DNA of 64,000 bases from Ramlibacter sp. Leaf400 (lineage in GTDB: Bacteria > Pseudomonadota > Gammaproteobacteria > Burkholderiales > Burkholderiaceae_C): the NCBI RefSeq assembly GCF_001424545.1, contig NZ_LMQL01000010.1, forward strand, positions 300,673-364,672, given 5' to 3'. Position numbers and translations under genes: made by a program. The notes beneath the pieces are model-generated. The model saw only the letters and a list, made by a program, of their open reading frames with translations. It did no database searches and was not told where the DNA came from. Positions 8,619-15,768 of this stretch are shown here, piece by piece; within the stretch, counting starts at the first letter, position 1, and each line of letters opens with the position of its first letter.

Positions 8619-8642
8619 CCCCGCCAGATCGCTCTGGCGGGG
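8619..8642 (-). terminator. Strong intrinsic terminator (minus strand)
   Basis: CCCCGCCAGA, loop, TCTGGCGGGG gives a perfect 10-bp stem; on the minus strand it is followed directly by eight T residues (8611-8618 as A's on the plus strand). It ends the transcript of the hypothetical gene at 8740-9108. The rest of 8475-8739 shows nothing recognisable. Confidence 0.9.
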
Positions 8643-8739
8643 CGGCCCAGTCAGGCCAAGGCGCCTCCCCCTCAGGTCGAGCGCATGGTCAATGCTGCCG
8701 AGCGGCGCGGTCGGGGCCCGGACAAAACCGGCGGTGGGT

Positions 8740-9108
8740 TCACAACCACAGCCCGGCGATGCAGTACATCGCGCTATGGCAGGAGCCCGTCAGGGCGAGC
8801 GCGGCCTGCAGGCCGTTGAAGCCGGTCGCGCGGAACAACCCGGAGCCATCCGCCGCGCGGTCCACCGTGATCACTGCGAAGCGTCGTTCGTGCTCCCGCG
8901 CGAGCCGGGCCGCCTGCTGCGCCGAATCGGCCTCGGCAAGGGCCGCGCCTGTGGGCCGCGGCAGCGTGATTCCGTGGCGATCCCGCAGTTGCGCCAGCAG
9001 CACTGCGGCATCCTGGAGCCGCCTCTCGTCGCCAAGTCGGCTCAGTTCCTCTCGCGTCAACTTCACCCCGCGTGCGGCCAGTTGGCCGCTGATGGATGTC
9101 AGCGTCAT
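8740..9108 (-). CDS. Hypothetical protein, 122 aa
   Basis: No family is recognised. The ATG at 9108 is chosen because GGGGGAGCGAC lies just upstream on the minus strand; the frame stays open to 9348. The protein begins MTLTSISGQLAARGVKLTRE, is helical and charged in the first two thirds (ELSRLGDERRLQDAAVLLAQL, then an Ala/Arg-rich stretch with many Glu), and ends in a less charged tail containing SCHSAMYCIAGLWL with two cysteines. It has its own strong terminator at 8619-8642 and an FNR-type site 65-78 bp upstream of the start, so it looks like a single-gene member of the low-oxygen regulon. Cytoplasmic; no signal peptide. Confidence 0.6.
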   Translation of the reverse strand: MTLTSISGQLAARGVKLTREELSRLGDERRLQDAAVLLAQLRDRHGITLPRPTGAALAEADSAQQAARLAREHERRFAVITVDRAADGSGLFRATGFNGLQAALALTGSCHSAMYCIAGLWL

Positions 9109-9172
9109 GTCGCTCCCCCGTCCTCCCGAAATGGGGGCGTGTCTCGAAACACAATGTTGTTGCGACGGGAAT

Positions 9173-9186
9173 TTGACCTTGATCAA
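9173..9186 (-). promoter_or_regulatory. FNR/Anr-type site upstream of the 122-aa hypothetical gene
   Basis: TTGAC-CTTG-ATCAA, a nearly perfect 5-4-5 palindrome. The expected minus-strand -10 position (9145-9150) reads GTTTCG, a poor hexamer, so this promoter is less convincing than the others in the window. Confidence 0.55.
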
Positions 9187-9267
9187 GTCCTCGCTTCTTT
9201 GCTTCCTGTCCCGTTGAACCATTCCACCCCGCCCCGCACGGGATCTGACCCGGAACGAAGCAGGAGC

Positions 9268-9309
9268 TTGTTCCAGGTCAATGACCTTCAGGCTGCGCGC
9301 ACCAACAAT
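9268..9309 (+). promoter_or_regulatory. FNR-type promoter of the DksA-like gene
   Basis: TTGTT-CCAG-GTCAA (9268-9281) with one degenerate half-site, and AACAAT at 9304-9309 as the -10 hexamer, 29.5 bp from the centre. The predicted start is near 9316, giving a leader of about 19 nt that contains AAGGAGG. Confidence 0.6.
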
Positions 9310-9334
9310 GTCCCGAGCACGAAGGAGGCTCCCC

Positions 9335-9712
9335 ATGGATTCCATCAACTACCCGGCGGACCTGACGGCGCATTTCCGCCAGCGGCTGGCGCGCCGCGAG
9401 GCGGAGCTGGCGGAGCTTCTGCGCCAGTCCTGCTGCGTGGCTGGCGACACCGACGAGGTCACCGACTTCAAGGCGCTGGCCCAGGAGGCCGCGCTTGCGG
9501 CGGTGGACGACGCCCAGGCGGCCCAGGCCGTGGCGGAACTGCACGAGGTGCAGGCTGCACGGCAGCGCATGGACGCCGGGCACTACGGGACCTGCGTCGA
9601 TTGCGGCGAGCCGATCGCGCTGCGAAGGCTCGAGGCGCTGCCCGCCACGCCCTGGTGCGCCGGCTGCCGCCAACTGCACGAGGACGGGCAAGCCGCCCAT
9701 CCCGCGGCCTGA
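9335..9712 (+). CDS. DksA/TraR-type zinc finger protein (125 aa)
   Basis: Small RNA-polymerase-binding type protein. The N-terminal two thirds is a charged coiled coil (FRQRLARREAELAELLRQSC, later a long Ala/Gln/Glu-rich helix), and the C-terminus has the TraR/DksA zinc finger YGTCVDCGEPI with the second pair in PWCAGC, so all four cysteines are present. DksA proteins enter the polymerase secondary channel and tune transcription under stress; short relatives like this one often act without ppGpp. The start ATG 9335 has AAGGAGG at ideal spacing; the frame is open upstream but without a ribosome site. An FNR-type promoter lies directly upstream, so low-oxygen induction is likely. Confidence 0.85.
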   Translation: MDSINYPADLTAHFRQRLARREAELAELLRQSCCVAGDTDEVTDFKALAQEAALAAVDDAQAAQAVAELHEVQAARQRMDAGHYGTCVDCGEPIALRRLEALPATPWCAGCRQLHEDGQAAHPAA

Positions 9713-9731
9713 CGCCGGGACGGGGCCGCGG

Positions 9732-10346
9732 TCACGCCGGCCTGCCCTCCCCCGCCGCCGTCCGGCCGAGCGCCGGTCCGAGTCCGATCGGCGAAGGCGC
9801 CGAGCGGACGATCCGGGTGAACAGCCGGTCCAGGGCGGCCGAGTCCCCGCCGGCCAGGGGGTCGTGGTTCTGCCCGAAGGCGGCATCGAGTTCACCCCAC
9901 TCCTCGTCCGTCAGGGCCGCTTCGGCGGCGGGCAGCAGGAACTGCTCCTCGGCCTTCATGTGCTCCAGGTAGAAGTGGGCGTACTCGGTGGCCCGCTCGG
10001 CGAAGGCGGCGCGGCGGGACTCGCCGTTCAGCTCCCACGCCAGCAGCAGGTGCTGCAGTTCCCGCACGCGCGCCTCGCCGCGCAGGTGGTCGCCCTCCAG
10101 CCGCTCGACCAGGGGCAGCAGGTCCGGCCGGGCGCGCGCCAGCCTGGGGAACAGCAGGTCCGACTCCTTCGGGTGGTGCAGCCGCTCCGGGTACTCGTCG
10201 ATGTAGAACAGCATGGCCCGCATCACGTCGAAGTAGCGCAGCGGCGCGTCCTGCGGTCCGTCCTTGAGCATGGCCAGCAGCGACCGCAGCACCGCGGCCA
10301 GGCCGGCGTGCTCGTCGCGGATGATCCGGATCGCTTCATGGTTCAT
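9732..10346 (-). CDS. Hemerythrin-domain (HHE) protein, 204 aa
   Basis: Helical bundle protein with the hemerythrin-like iron ligands: IIRDEHAGL near the N-terminus, YPERLHHPKESDLLFPRL, LEGDHLRGE, and HFYLEHMKAEEQFLLP followed by NHDP. HHE proteins bind a diiron centre and sense or repair damage by oxygen or nitric oxide. About 180 residues form the domain; the Gly/Pro/Arg-rich tail is not conserved. ATG 10346 has GGAGGAAACGCC in front. It lies 22 bp downstream of the FNR-type gene and follows the receiver gene, forming a three-gene unit receiver, FNR, hemerythrin. A second hemerythrin-like gene occurs at 35707-36156. Confidence 0.88.
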   Translation of the reverse strand: MNHEAIRIIRDEHAGLAAVLRSLLAMLKDGPQDAPLRYFDVMRAMLFYIDEYPERLHHPKESDLLFPRLARARPDLLPLVERLEGDHLRGEARVRELQHLLLAWELNGESRRAAFAERATEYAHFYLEHMKAEEQFLLPAAEAALTDEEWGELDAAFGQNHDPLAGGDSAALDRLFTRIVRSAPSPIGLGPALGRTAAGEGRPA

Positions 10347-10368
10347 GGCGTTTCCTCCAGGGCATTTC

Positions 10369-11113
10369 TCAGTGCATCCGCACCTCGACCAGCCCGGCCA
10401 GGCCCTCGAGGTCCAGGATGCGGATGTGGCGCTTGTCGACCTCCAGCAGGCCCTGCTGGGCGAAAGACGAGAAGGTGCGGCTGACGGTCTCCAGCTTCAG
10501 GCCCAGGTAGCTGCCGATCTCGGCGCGCGTCATGCGAAGGTGGAACTCGCTCGGGGACCAGCCGCGCGCCTTCATGCGCTGGGACATGTTGAGAAGGAAG
10601 ACGGCCAGGCGCTCCTCGGCGTTCATGCTGCCCAGAAGCATCATCAGGCTGTGGTCCCGCACGATCTCGCGGCTCATCAGGCGCGCCACCACCGCCTGCA
10701 GCTCGGGGCTGCCGGAGGACAGCTCGGCCAGTTGCGAATACGGGATGGCGCAGACCTCGGCGTCCTCCAGCGCGGTGGCGCCGCTGGCGTGGCGGCCCTG
10801 GGCCAGGGAGTCCAGGCCCATCAGCTCGCCGGCCATGTGGAAGCCGCTGACCTGCTCGCGGCCGTCGGCCAGCTGCAGCTCGGACTTGAAGGTGCCGCTG
10901 CGCACCGGAGCGCACCTTGCGCCGGCCGAACATCAGCCCTTCCAGCCGCTGCACGTCGCTGGCGGCCAGCCCGCAGGGCAGGCACAGGTCCTTCAGGTGG
11001 CAGGTGGAGCACAGGGTCGCCTGCTGCGGCCCGGCGGCCATGGGCCGCAGCTCTCGCACGGGAATGGCGCGCAGGGCGGCGGGGGCGTCGGCGATGGAGG
11101 CTGCGGTGGACAT
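10369..11113 (-). pseudogene. FNR/Anr-type transcription regulator, reading frame broken by an internal deletion
   Basis: Two adjacent frames together make an FNR protein. The first (from ATG 11113, with AGGAGAAAATGCC upstream) encodes the iron-sulfur cluster motif C35-x2-C38-x5-C44 (LCSTCHLKDLCLPC) up to FGRRKVRSG. The second, from 10905 to 10369, resumes at VRSGTFKSELQLADG and carries the rest of the cyclic-nucleotide-like barrel, the fourth cysteine (EDAEVCAIPY) and the helix-turn-helix with the FNR recognition residues ETVSRTFSSF. At 10905/10906 two VRSG-coding stretches abut out of frame. By comparison with E. coli FNR about 15 residues (around 45-50 nt) are missing. The upstream frame then runs on as nonsense to 10343. 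The product cannot work unless this is a sequencing or assembly error. Confidence 0.85.
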
Positions 11114-11134
11114 GGCATTTTCTCCTGGGGCAAG

Positions 11135-11527
11135 TCAGTGGATGCGGCGCGTGCGTGCGGCCTCGACGGCCTCGGGCAGGCGCTGGAAGTCGAGGGTCTT
11201 GTCCAGCACGCTGCTGGCGCCGTCGGCGAGGTAGCGCCTCACGTAGGGCGGCTGGGCGTGGTTGCTGAAGACCACGAAGGCGATGGCCGGATCGACCCGC
11301 CGCACCGCGCGAAGGACCTCCAGCCCGCTGCCGCCCTCGAGCTGCATGTCCAGCACCACGACGTCGGGATGCTCGCGCAGGATGCCGTCGATGCAGTCGC
11401 ACGGCGTCGCAGCGCCGCCCACCACGCTCATGTGCTGTTCGGCCAGCAGGCCGGCGATCCGTTCGCGGATGGGGAGGGAGTCCTCCGCCAGGAACACCCG
11501 CAGGGACGACGTGTCGTTCGTGTGCAT
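11135..11527 (-). CDS. Single-domain response regulator receiver (130 aa)
   Basis: CheY-like receiver without output domain. It has the acidic pocket (FLAEDS near residue 15), the phospho-acceptor Asp in VVVLDMQLEGGSG, the switch Ser in VVFSNHA and the Lys in SVLDKTLD. Such solo receivers relay phosphate or control other proteins by contact. ATG 11527 gives the normal start just before the first strand; longer starts (for instance 11563) are possible and no ribosome site decides. It is 21 bp upstream of the broken FNR gene in the same direction. Two orphan sensor kinases in the window (37667 and 49673) lack a neighbouring regulator and are possible partners, which is inference. Confidence 0.85.
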   Translation of the reverse strand: MHTNDTSSLRVFLAEDSLPIRERIAGLLAEQHMSVVGGAATPCDCIDGILREHPDVVVLDMQLEGGSGLEVLRAVRRVDPAIAFVVFSNHAQPPYVRRYLADGASSVLDKTLDFQRLPEAVEAARTRRIH

Positions 11528-11614
11528 GGAGCAACTGTGGTCGAAGCGCCTTGCCCGCGACATCGGCGTGCGCTGAATCGCCGGCTCGGCGGATTCCGGG
11601 ACGGCGCCGCCGCC

Positions 11615-11635
11615 GTTCCTAGTCAACCTAGGAAC
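11615..11635. repeat. Palindrome in the receiver/beta-CASP divergent spacer
   Basis: GTTCCTAG, loop TCAAC, CTAGGAAC is a perfect 8-bp inverted repeat. CCTAGG inside it (11627-11632) recurs at 11639-11644. It lies between the divergent receiver (start 11527) and hydrolase (start 11737) genes and may be an operator for either. Confidence 0.45.
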
Positions 11636-11689
11636 CGTCCTAGGCACCGTGAAAAGCAGTTCCGACGCGCGCCTGCCCCGGCCCCCCGC

Positions 11690-11730
11690 TTGACGCAGGT
11701 CAAGGCGGCGGTGCCGCCGCGGCGCAGACT
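11690..11730 (+). promoter_or_regulatory. FNR-type promoter of the beta-CASP hydrolase gene
   Basis: Perfect palindrome TTGAC-GCAG-GTCAA (11690-11703) and -10 hexamer CAGACT (11725-11730). The start of transcription is expected at about 11737-11738, the ATG itself, so the message is probably leaderless. Confidence 0.7.
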
Positions 11731-11736
11731 GGCCCC

Positions 11737-13092
11737 ATGAAGCTCCAGTTCCTCGGCGCCACCGACACCGTCACCGGGTCCAGGACCCTGGTGCGCCACG
11801 CCAGCGGCGACGTGCTGGTCGACTGCGGCCTGTTCCAGGGCTACAAGCAGCTGAGGCTGCGCAACTGGGCCACGCCGCCCGTGCCGCCCGCCTCGATCAA
11901 CGCCGTGGTCCTCACCCACGCCCACCTCGACCACAGCGGCTGGCTTCCGGTGCTGGTGCGCCACGGATTCCGCGGCAAGGTCTACTGCACGGCGGCCACG
12001 CGCGACCTGTGCCGCATCCTGCTGCTGGACGCCGCCCACCTGCAGGAGGAGGAAGCCGAGTACGCGAACCGGCACGCCTTCTCGCGCCACCACCCCGCCC
12101 TGGCCCTGTTCACGCGCGAGGACGCCCTGCGTTCCCTGGAACTCTTTCGCGTCGTCGGCTTCGGCGAACGCTGGAACCCGTCGCCGGAACTCGAGGCGGA
12201 ACTCACGCCCTCCGGCCACATGCTCGGCTCGGCCTTCGTCCGCCTGGAGGGCGACGGCCAGTCGGTGCTCTTCTCCGGCGACCTCGGCCGGCCCCGCGAC
12301 CTGCTGCTGCGGGCGCCCCTGGCCCCCCGGCCCGCCGACGCGGTGGTGGTCGAGTCCACCTACGGCGACCAGGAGCACCCGCAGGCCGACCCGCTCGAGC
12401 AGCTGGCCGACGTGATCTGGCGCACCGCCCGCCGGGGCGGTGCGGTGCTGGTGCCGGCCTTCGCCGTGGGCCGGGCCCAGGCCCTGCTGCACATGCTGCA
12501 GCAACTGAAGTCCGAAGGCCGCATCCCCAACCTGCCGCTGTTCCTCAACAGCCCCATGGCCGCCGCCGCGCTGGCCGTCTACCGCGAGCACGGCCGCGAG
12601 CTGCGGCTGGACGGCGCCGCCGTCGGGCGGCTGGACGACGGGGTGGAGGTGGTCGAGTCACCGGAAGCCTCCCGGGCGATCAACGCCAGGCGCGGTCCGA
12701 TGGTCGTGATCGCGGGCAGCGGCATGGCGACGGGCGGGCGCATCGTCCACCACCTGAAAGCCTTCGCCCCGGGCCGCCGCAACACCATCCTGCTGACGGG
12801 CCACCAGGCCGGCGGCACCCGGGGCGCCGCGCTGCTGGGCGGTGCCTCGGCGGTCCGCATCCACGGCGAAGACGTGCCGGTGCGAGCCGAGGTCGCGAAG
12901 CTGGAAGGCATGTCGTCGCATGCCGACGCCCGCGAGACGGTGGCCTGGCTGCGCGCGCTCGCGCAGCCGCCGCGCAAGGTCTTCATCAACCATGGCGAGC
13001 CGGCCGCGGCGGACGGGCTGCGCCAGCGCATCGAGCGCGAACTCGGCTGGTCCTGCACCCTCCCCGCCTACCTGGAGACGCTGGCGGTCTGA
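11737..13092 (+). CDS. Metallo-beta-lactamase fold RNA-processing hydrolase, beta-CASP family (451 aa)
   Basis: Zinc-dependent nuclease-type protein related to the bacterial RNA-specificity/CPSF73 group. The zinc site HAHLDH is at residues 61-66; other metal ligands lie in PSGHMLGSA and FSGDLG. The beta-CASP insertion follows (VVESTYGDQEHP, LVPAFAVGRAQALLHML, VVIAGSGMATGGRIVHHL) and then LEGMSSHAD and FINHGEP, the C-terminal histidine motifs. Members cleave RNA, though the role of this stress-island type is not known. No Shine-Dalgarno is visible and the FNR-type promoter places the transcript start at the ATG. Its 3' end overlaps the convergent acyl-CoA synthetase gene by 25 bp. Confidence 0.88.
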   Translation: MKLQFLGATDTVTGSRTLVRHASGDVLVDCGLFQGYKQLRLRNWATPPVPPASINAVVLTHAHLDHSGWLPVLVRHGFRGKVYCTAATRDLCRILLLDAAHLQEEEAEYANRHAFSRHHPALALFTREDALRSLELFRVVGFGERWNPSPELEAELTPSGHMLGSAFVRLEGDGQSVLFSGDLGRPRDLLLRAPLAPRPADAVVVESTYGDQEHPQADPLEQLADVIWRTARRGGAVLVPAFAVGRAQALLHMLQQLKSEGRIPNLPLFLNSPMAAAALAVYREHGRELRLDGAAVGRLDDGVEVVESPEASRAINARRGPMVVIAGSGMATGGRIVHHLKAFAPGRRNTILLTGHQAGGTRGAALLGGASAVRIHGEDVPVRAEVAKLEGMSSHADARETVAWLRALAQPPRKVFINHGEPAAADGLRQRIERELGWSCTLPAYLETLAV

Positions 13093-15758
13093 TCCAGCGC
13101 CAGCCGCATCTCCACCACCCCGCGCACCGGGCGCACCGTCCAGCCGGACGCGCGGGCCAGGCCGGCCATGGCCGTGTTCTCGGGCAGGCATTCGCCCACC
13201 AGTTCGCGCGTGCCGCGCTCGCGCAGGTGCTCCACCAGGCGCGCGAGCAGCAGCCGGCCCAGCCCCCTGCCCTGCCAGCCGGAAGCGACCTGGATCGCGA
13301 ACTCCGCGACCTCGTTGTCCGGGTCGCACACCGCGCGCACCTCCCCGACGAACGGCTGCCTTCCCTGCGCATCGGCCGCCGGCAGGGCCACGAAAGCCAT
13401 CTCGCGGTCGTAGTCGATCTGGCTGAAGCGGGCCAGTTCGGAGAGGGGCACCTCGCGGCGCGACTGGAAGAAGCGCAGCCGCAGGTCCGCCGGCGAGGCC
13501 TGCGCATAGAAGTCCTGCAGGCGCTCGCCATCCTCGGGCCGGATGGGCCGCAACTGCAGCTCCTGCCCGCCCACGAGCAGCCGGGACTCCAGCTCCTGGG
13601 GATAAGGCCGGATGGCCAGCGGGACCGGCTGCGTGCCGGCGGCGTGCAGGCGCACGCGGGCATCGAGCGCCAGCACGCCCTGTCCATCGGCCAGCAGCGG
13701 GTTGATGTCCAGCTCGGCCAGGCCCGCGAGGTCGCAGGCCAGCTGGGACAGGCGCAGCAGCGCGTCGACGACCGCCGCCTCGTCGGCCGCCGGGCGGCTG
13801 CGCCACGCCCGCAGCAGCGGCTGCACGCCGCTGCGCGCGAGCAGGTCGCGTGCGAGCGCGGCGTTCAGCGGCGGCAGCGCCACCGCGTGGCGGCGATGCA
13901 GTTCCACCTCGACGCCGCCGGTGCCGCACAGCAGCACTGGGCCGAACACCGGATCGCAGGTCAGGCCGAGGATCAGCTCGCGCGCCCCGGGCCGCTCGGC
14001 CATCGCCTGCACCGTGAAGCCGCGGATCGACGCATCCGGTCGCAGGCGAGCGACCTGCTCCAGCATCCGCCCGGCCGCGGCGCGGACCTCGTCCGGGGTG
14101 CGCAGGCCGAGGGCCACGCCACCGACGTCGGTCTTGTGCAGGATCTGCGGCGAAAGGATCTTGAGCGCGACGGGAAAGCCGATCTCCTGCGCCGCGCGCA
14201 CGGCCTCCGAGGCCTCGGCCACCGCGCGCGTGGCCACCACCGGGATGCCGTAGGCCTGCAGCAGCGCCTTCGATTCCCGCTCGTCGAGCCATTCGCGGCC
14301 GTCGCGTCGCGCCTCCCCGATCAGCACCTGCGCGGCCGCCCGGTCGCAGCCCAACTCCGGCAGGGTGGCCGGCGGGATCTCCAGCAGCTGCCGCTGGTTG
14401 CGAGCGTGCGTCACCAGCTGCAGCCAGGCCCGCACCGCCCGCTCGGGCGTTTCGTACGCGGGCAGCCCGGCCTGCGCGCAGGCCAGCCGCGCCTGCTCCA
14501 CCGCGGGGCCGCCCAGCCAGCCGGTGAGCACCGGCCGGGTCGCTTCCCGCGCCAGCGGCAGGCAGGCCTGCGCGATGTCCAGGGCGGGCACCAGCGCGGT
14601 GGGGGCATGCAGGAACAGGACGCCGTCGACCTCGCCCGCCTGCAGCAGCACGCGCATCGCATCGACGTACCGCGCCACGGGTGCGTCGCCGATGATGTCC
14701 ACCGGGTTCCCGCGCGACCAGGTGGGCGGCAGCACCTGGTCCAGCGCGGCGAGCGTGGGCGCCGCCAGCACGGCCAGCGTGCCGCCGGCCAGCGCCAGCG
14801 CATCGGCGGCCAGCACGCCGGCGCCGCCGCCGTTGGTGACGATCGCCAGCCGCTCGCCGGGGGCCGAGCGCGCCCGCGCCAGCGTCTCGGCCGCATCGAA
14901 CAGCTCCTCCAGCGTGTCCACCCGCAGCAGGCCCGCGCGGCGCGCCGCCGCGTCGAAGACCTCGTCGGAGCCGGCCAGCGCGCCGGTATGCGAAGCCGCG
15001 GCGCGGGCGCCGTCCGGTGCGCGGCCCGCCTTCACCACGATGATCGGCTTGTTGCGGGAGGCGGCCCGCGCCGCCGACATGAACTTGCGCGCGGCCTTCA
15101 CCGATTCGGCGTACAGCAGGATCGCCCGCGTGCCGCCCTCGCTGCCCAGCCAGTCGAGCAGGTCCCCGAAGTCGACGTCGGCGCTGTCGCCCAGCGAGAT
15201 GCAGTGCGAAAAGCCGATGCCGCGCCCGCGCGCCCAGTCCTGCATCGCCGTCGCCAGCGCGCCCGACTGGCTGACGAACGCCAGGCTGCCGGCCAGCGCG
15301 GCGCCGGGCGCGAAGCTGGCGTTCAGGCCCAGCCCGGGCACCTGAAGCCCGATGCAGTTGGGGCCCAGGATGCGCAGCAGGTGGGGCCGCGCCGCCGCCA
15401 GCATGGCCTGCTCCCAGGTCGGCCCGCCGGGTTCGGAGGCCTGCTTGAGGCCGGCGCTGATCACGACGGCGGCGCGCGTGCCCTTGCGGCCCAGCTCGGC
15501 GACCAGCTGCGGCACCGTGGCCGCAGGCGTGCAGATCACCGCCAGGTCGGGCGCGGCCGGCAGGCTGGCCACGTCGCGCCAGGCCGGCCGTCCGTCCACG
15601 CTGTCATGGCGCTGGTTCACGGCCCACAGCGAGCCGGCGAAGCCGGCGGCCTTCAGGTTGCGCAGCACGATCTGGCCCAGGCTGCCGGGGCGGTCGGAGG
15701 CGCCGACCAGCGCCACCGAAGCGGGGCGCAGCAGGCGGTCGAGGTGGCGGATGCTCAT
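13068..15758 (-). CDS. ADP-forming acetate-CoA ligase/GNAT acetyltransferase fusion (896 aa)
   Basis: Pat/PatZ-type protein. Residues 1-460 form the CoA-binding and ligase halves (VALVGASDRPGSLG, GPNCIGL, FVSQSGALATA, and the phospho-histidine loop ASHTGALAGSD). About 480-700 is an ATP-grasp domain (LLQAYGIPVV, PVALKILSPQILHKTDVGGVAL split across two motifs, LDINPLLAD). The C-terminal 160 residues are a GNAT domain with the acetyl-CoA loop ASGWQGRGLGRLLLARLVE. Such proteins acetylate lysines of enzymes like acetyl-CoA synthetase, and the ligase half may sense or make acyl-CoA. The gene is 10 bp after phaC in the same unit, so it is likely transcribed from the phaC promoter and may adjust acetyl-CoA flow to polymer. 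Confidence 0.9.
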   Translation of the reverse strand: MSIRHLDRLLRPASVALVGASDRPGSLGQIVLRNLKAAGFAGSLWAVNQRHDSVDGRPAWRDVASLPAAPDLAVICTPAATVPQLVAELGRKGTRAAVVISAGLKQASEPGGPTWEQAMLAAARPHLLRILGPNCIGLQVPGLGLNASFAPGAALAGSLAFVSQSGALATAMQDWARGRGIGFSHCISLGDSADVDFGDLLDWLGSEGGTRAILLYAESVKAARKFMSAARAASRNKPIIVVKAGRAPDGARAAASHTGALAGSDEVFDAAARRAGLLRVDTLEELFDAAETLARARSAPGERLAIVTNGGGAGVLAADALALAGGTLAVLAAPTLAALDQVLPPTWSRGNPVDIIGDAPVARYVDAMRVLLQAGEVDGVLFLHAPTALVPALDIAQACLPLAREATRPVLTGWLGGPAVEQARLACAQAGLPAYETPERAVRAWLQLVTHARNQRQLLEIPPATLPELGCDRAAAQVLIGEARRDGREWLDERESKALLQAYGIPVVATRAVAEASEAVRAAQEIGFPVALKILSPQILHKTDVGGVALGLRTPDEVRAAAGRMLEQVARLRPDASIRGFTVQAMAERPGARELILGLTCDPVFGPVLLCGTGGVEVELHRRHAVALPPLNAALARDLLARSGVQPLLRAWRSRPAADEAAVVDALLRLSQLACDLAGLAELDINPLLADGQGVLALDARVRLHAAGTQPVPLAIRPYPQELESRLLVGGQELQLRPIRPEDGERLQDFYAQASPADLRLRFFQSRREVPLSELARFSQIDYDREMAFVALPAADAQGRQPFVGEVRAVCDPDNEVAEFAIQVASGWQGRGLGRLLLARLVEHLRERGTRELVGECLPENTAMAGLARASGWTVRPVRGVVEMRLALDQTASVSR

Positions 15759-15768
15759 CGCGGATTCC

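Noticed and set aside
10343-11113. Programmed frameshift to explain the split FNR gene
   Set aside because: A simple ribosomal slip would not restore the roughly 15 missing residues of the sensory barrel, and no slippery run or stimulatory structure is seen at the junction.
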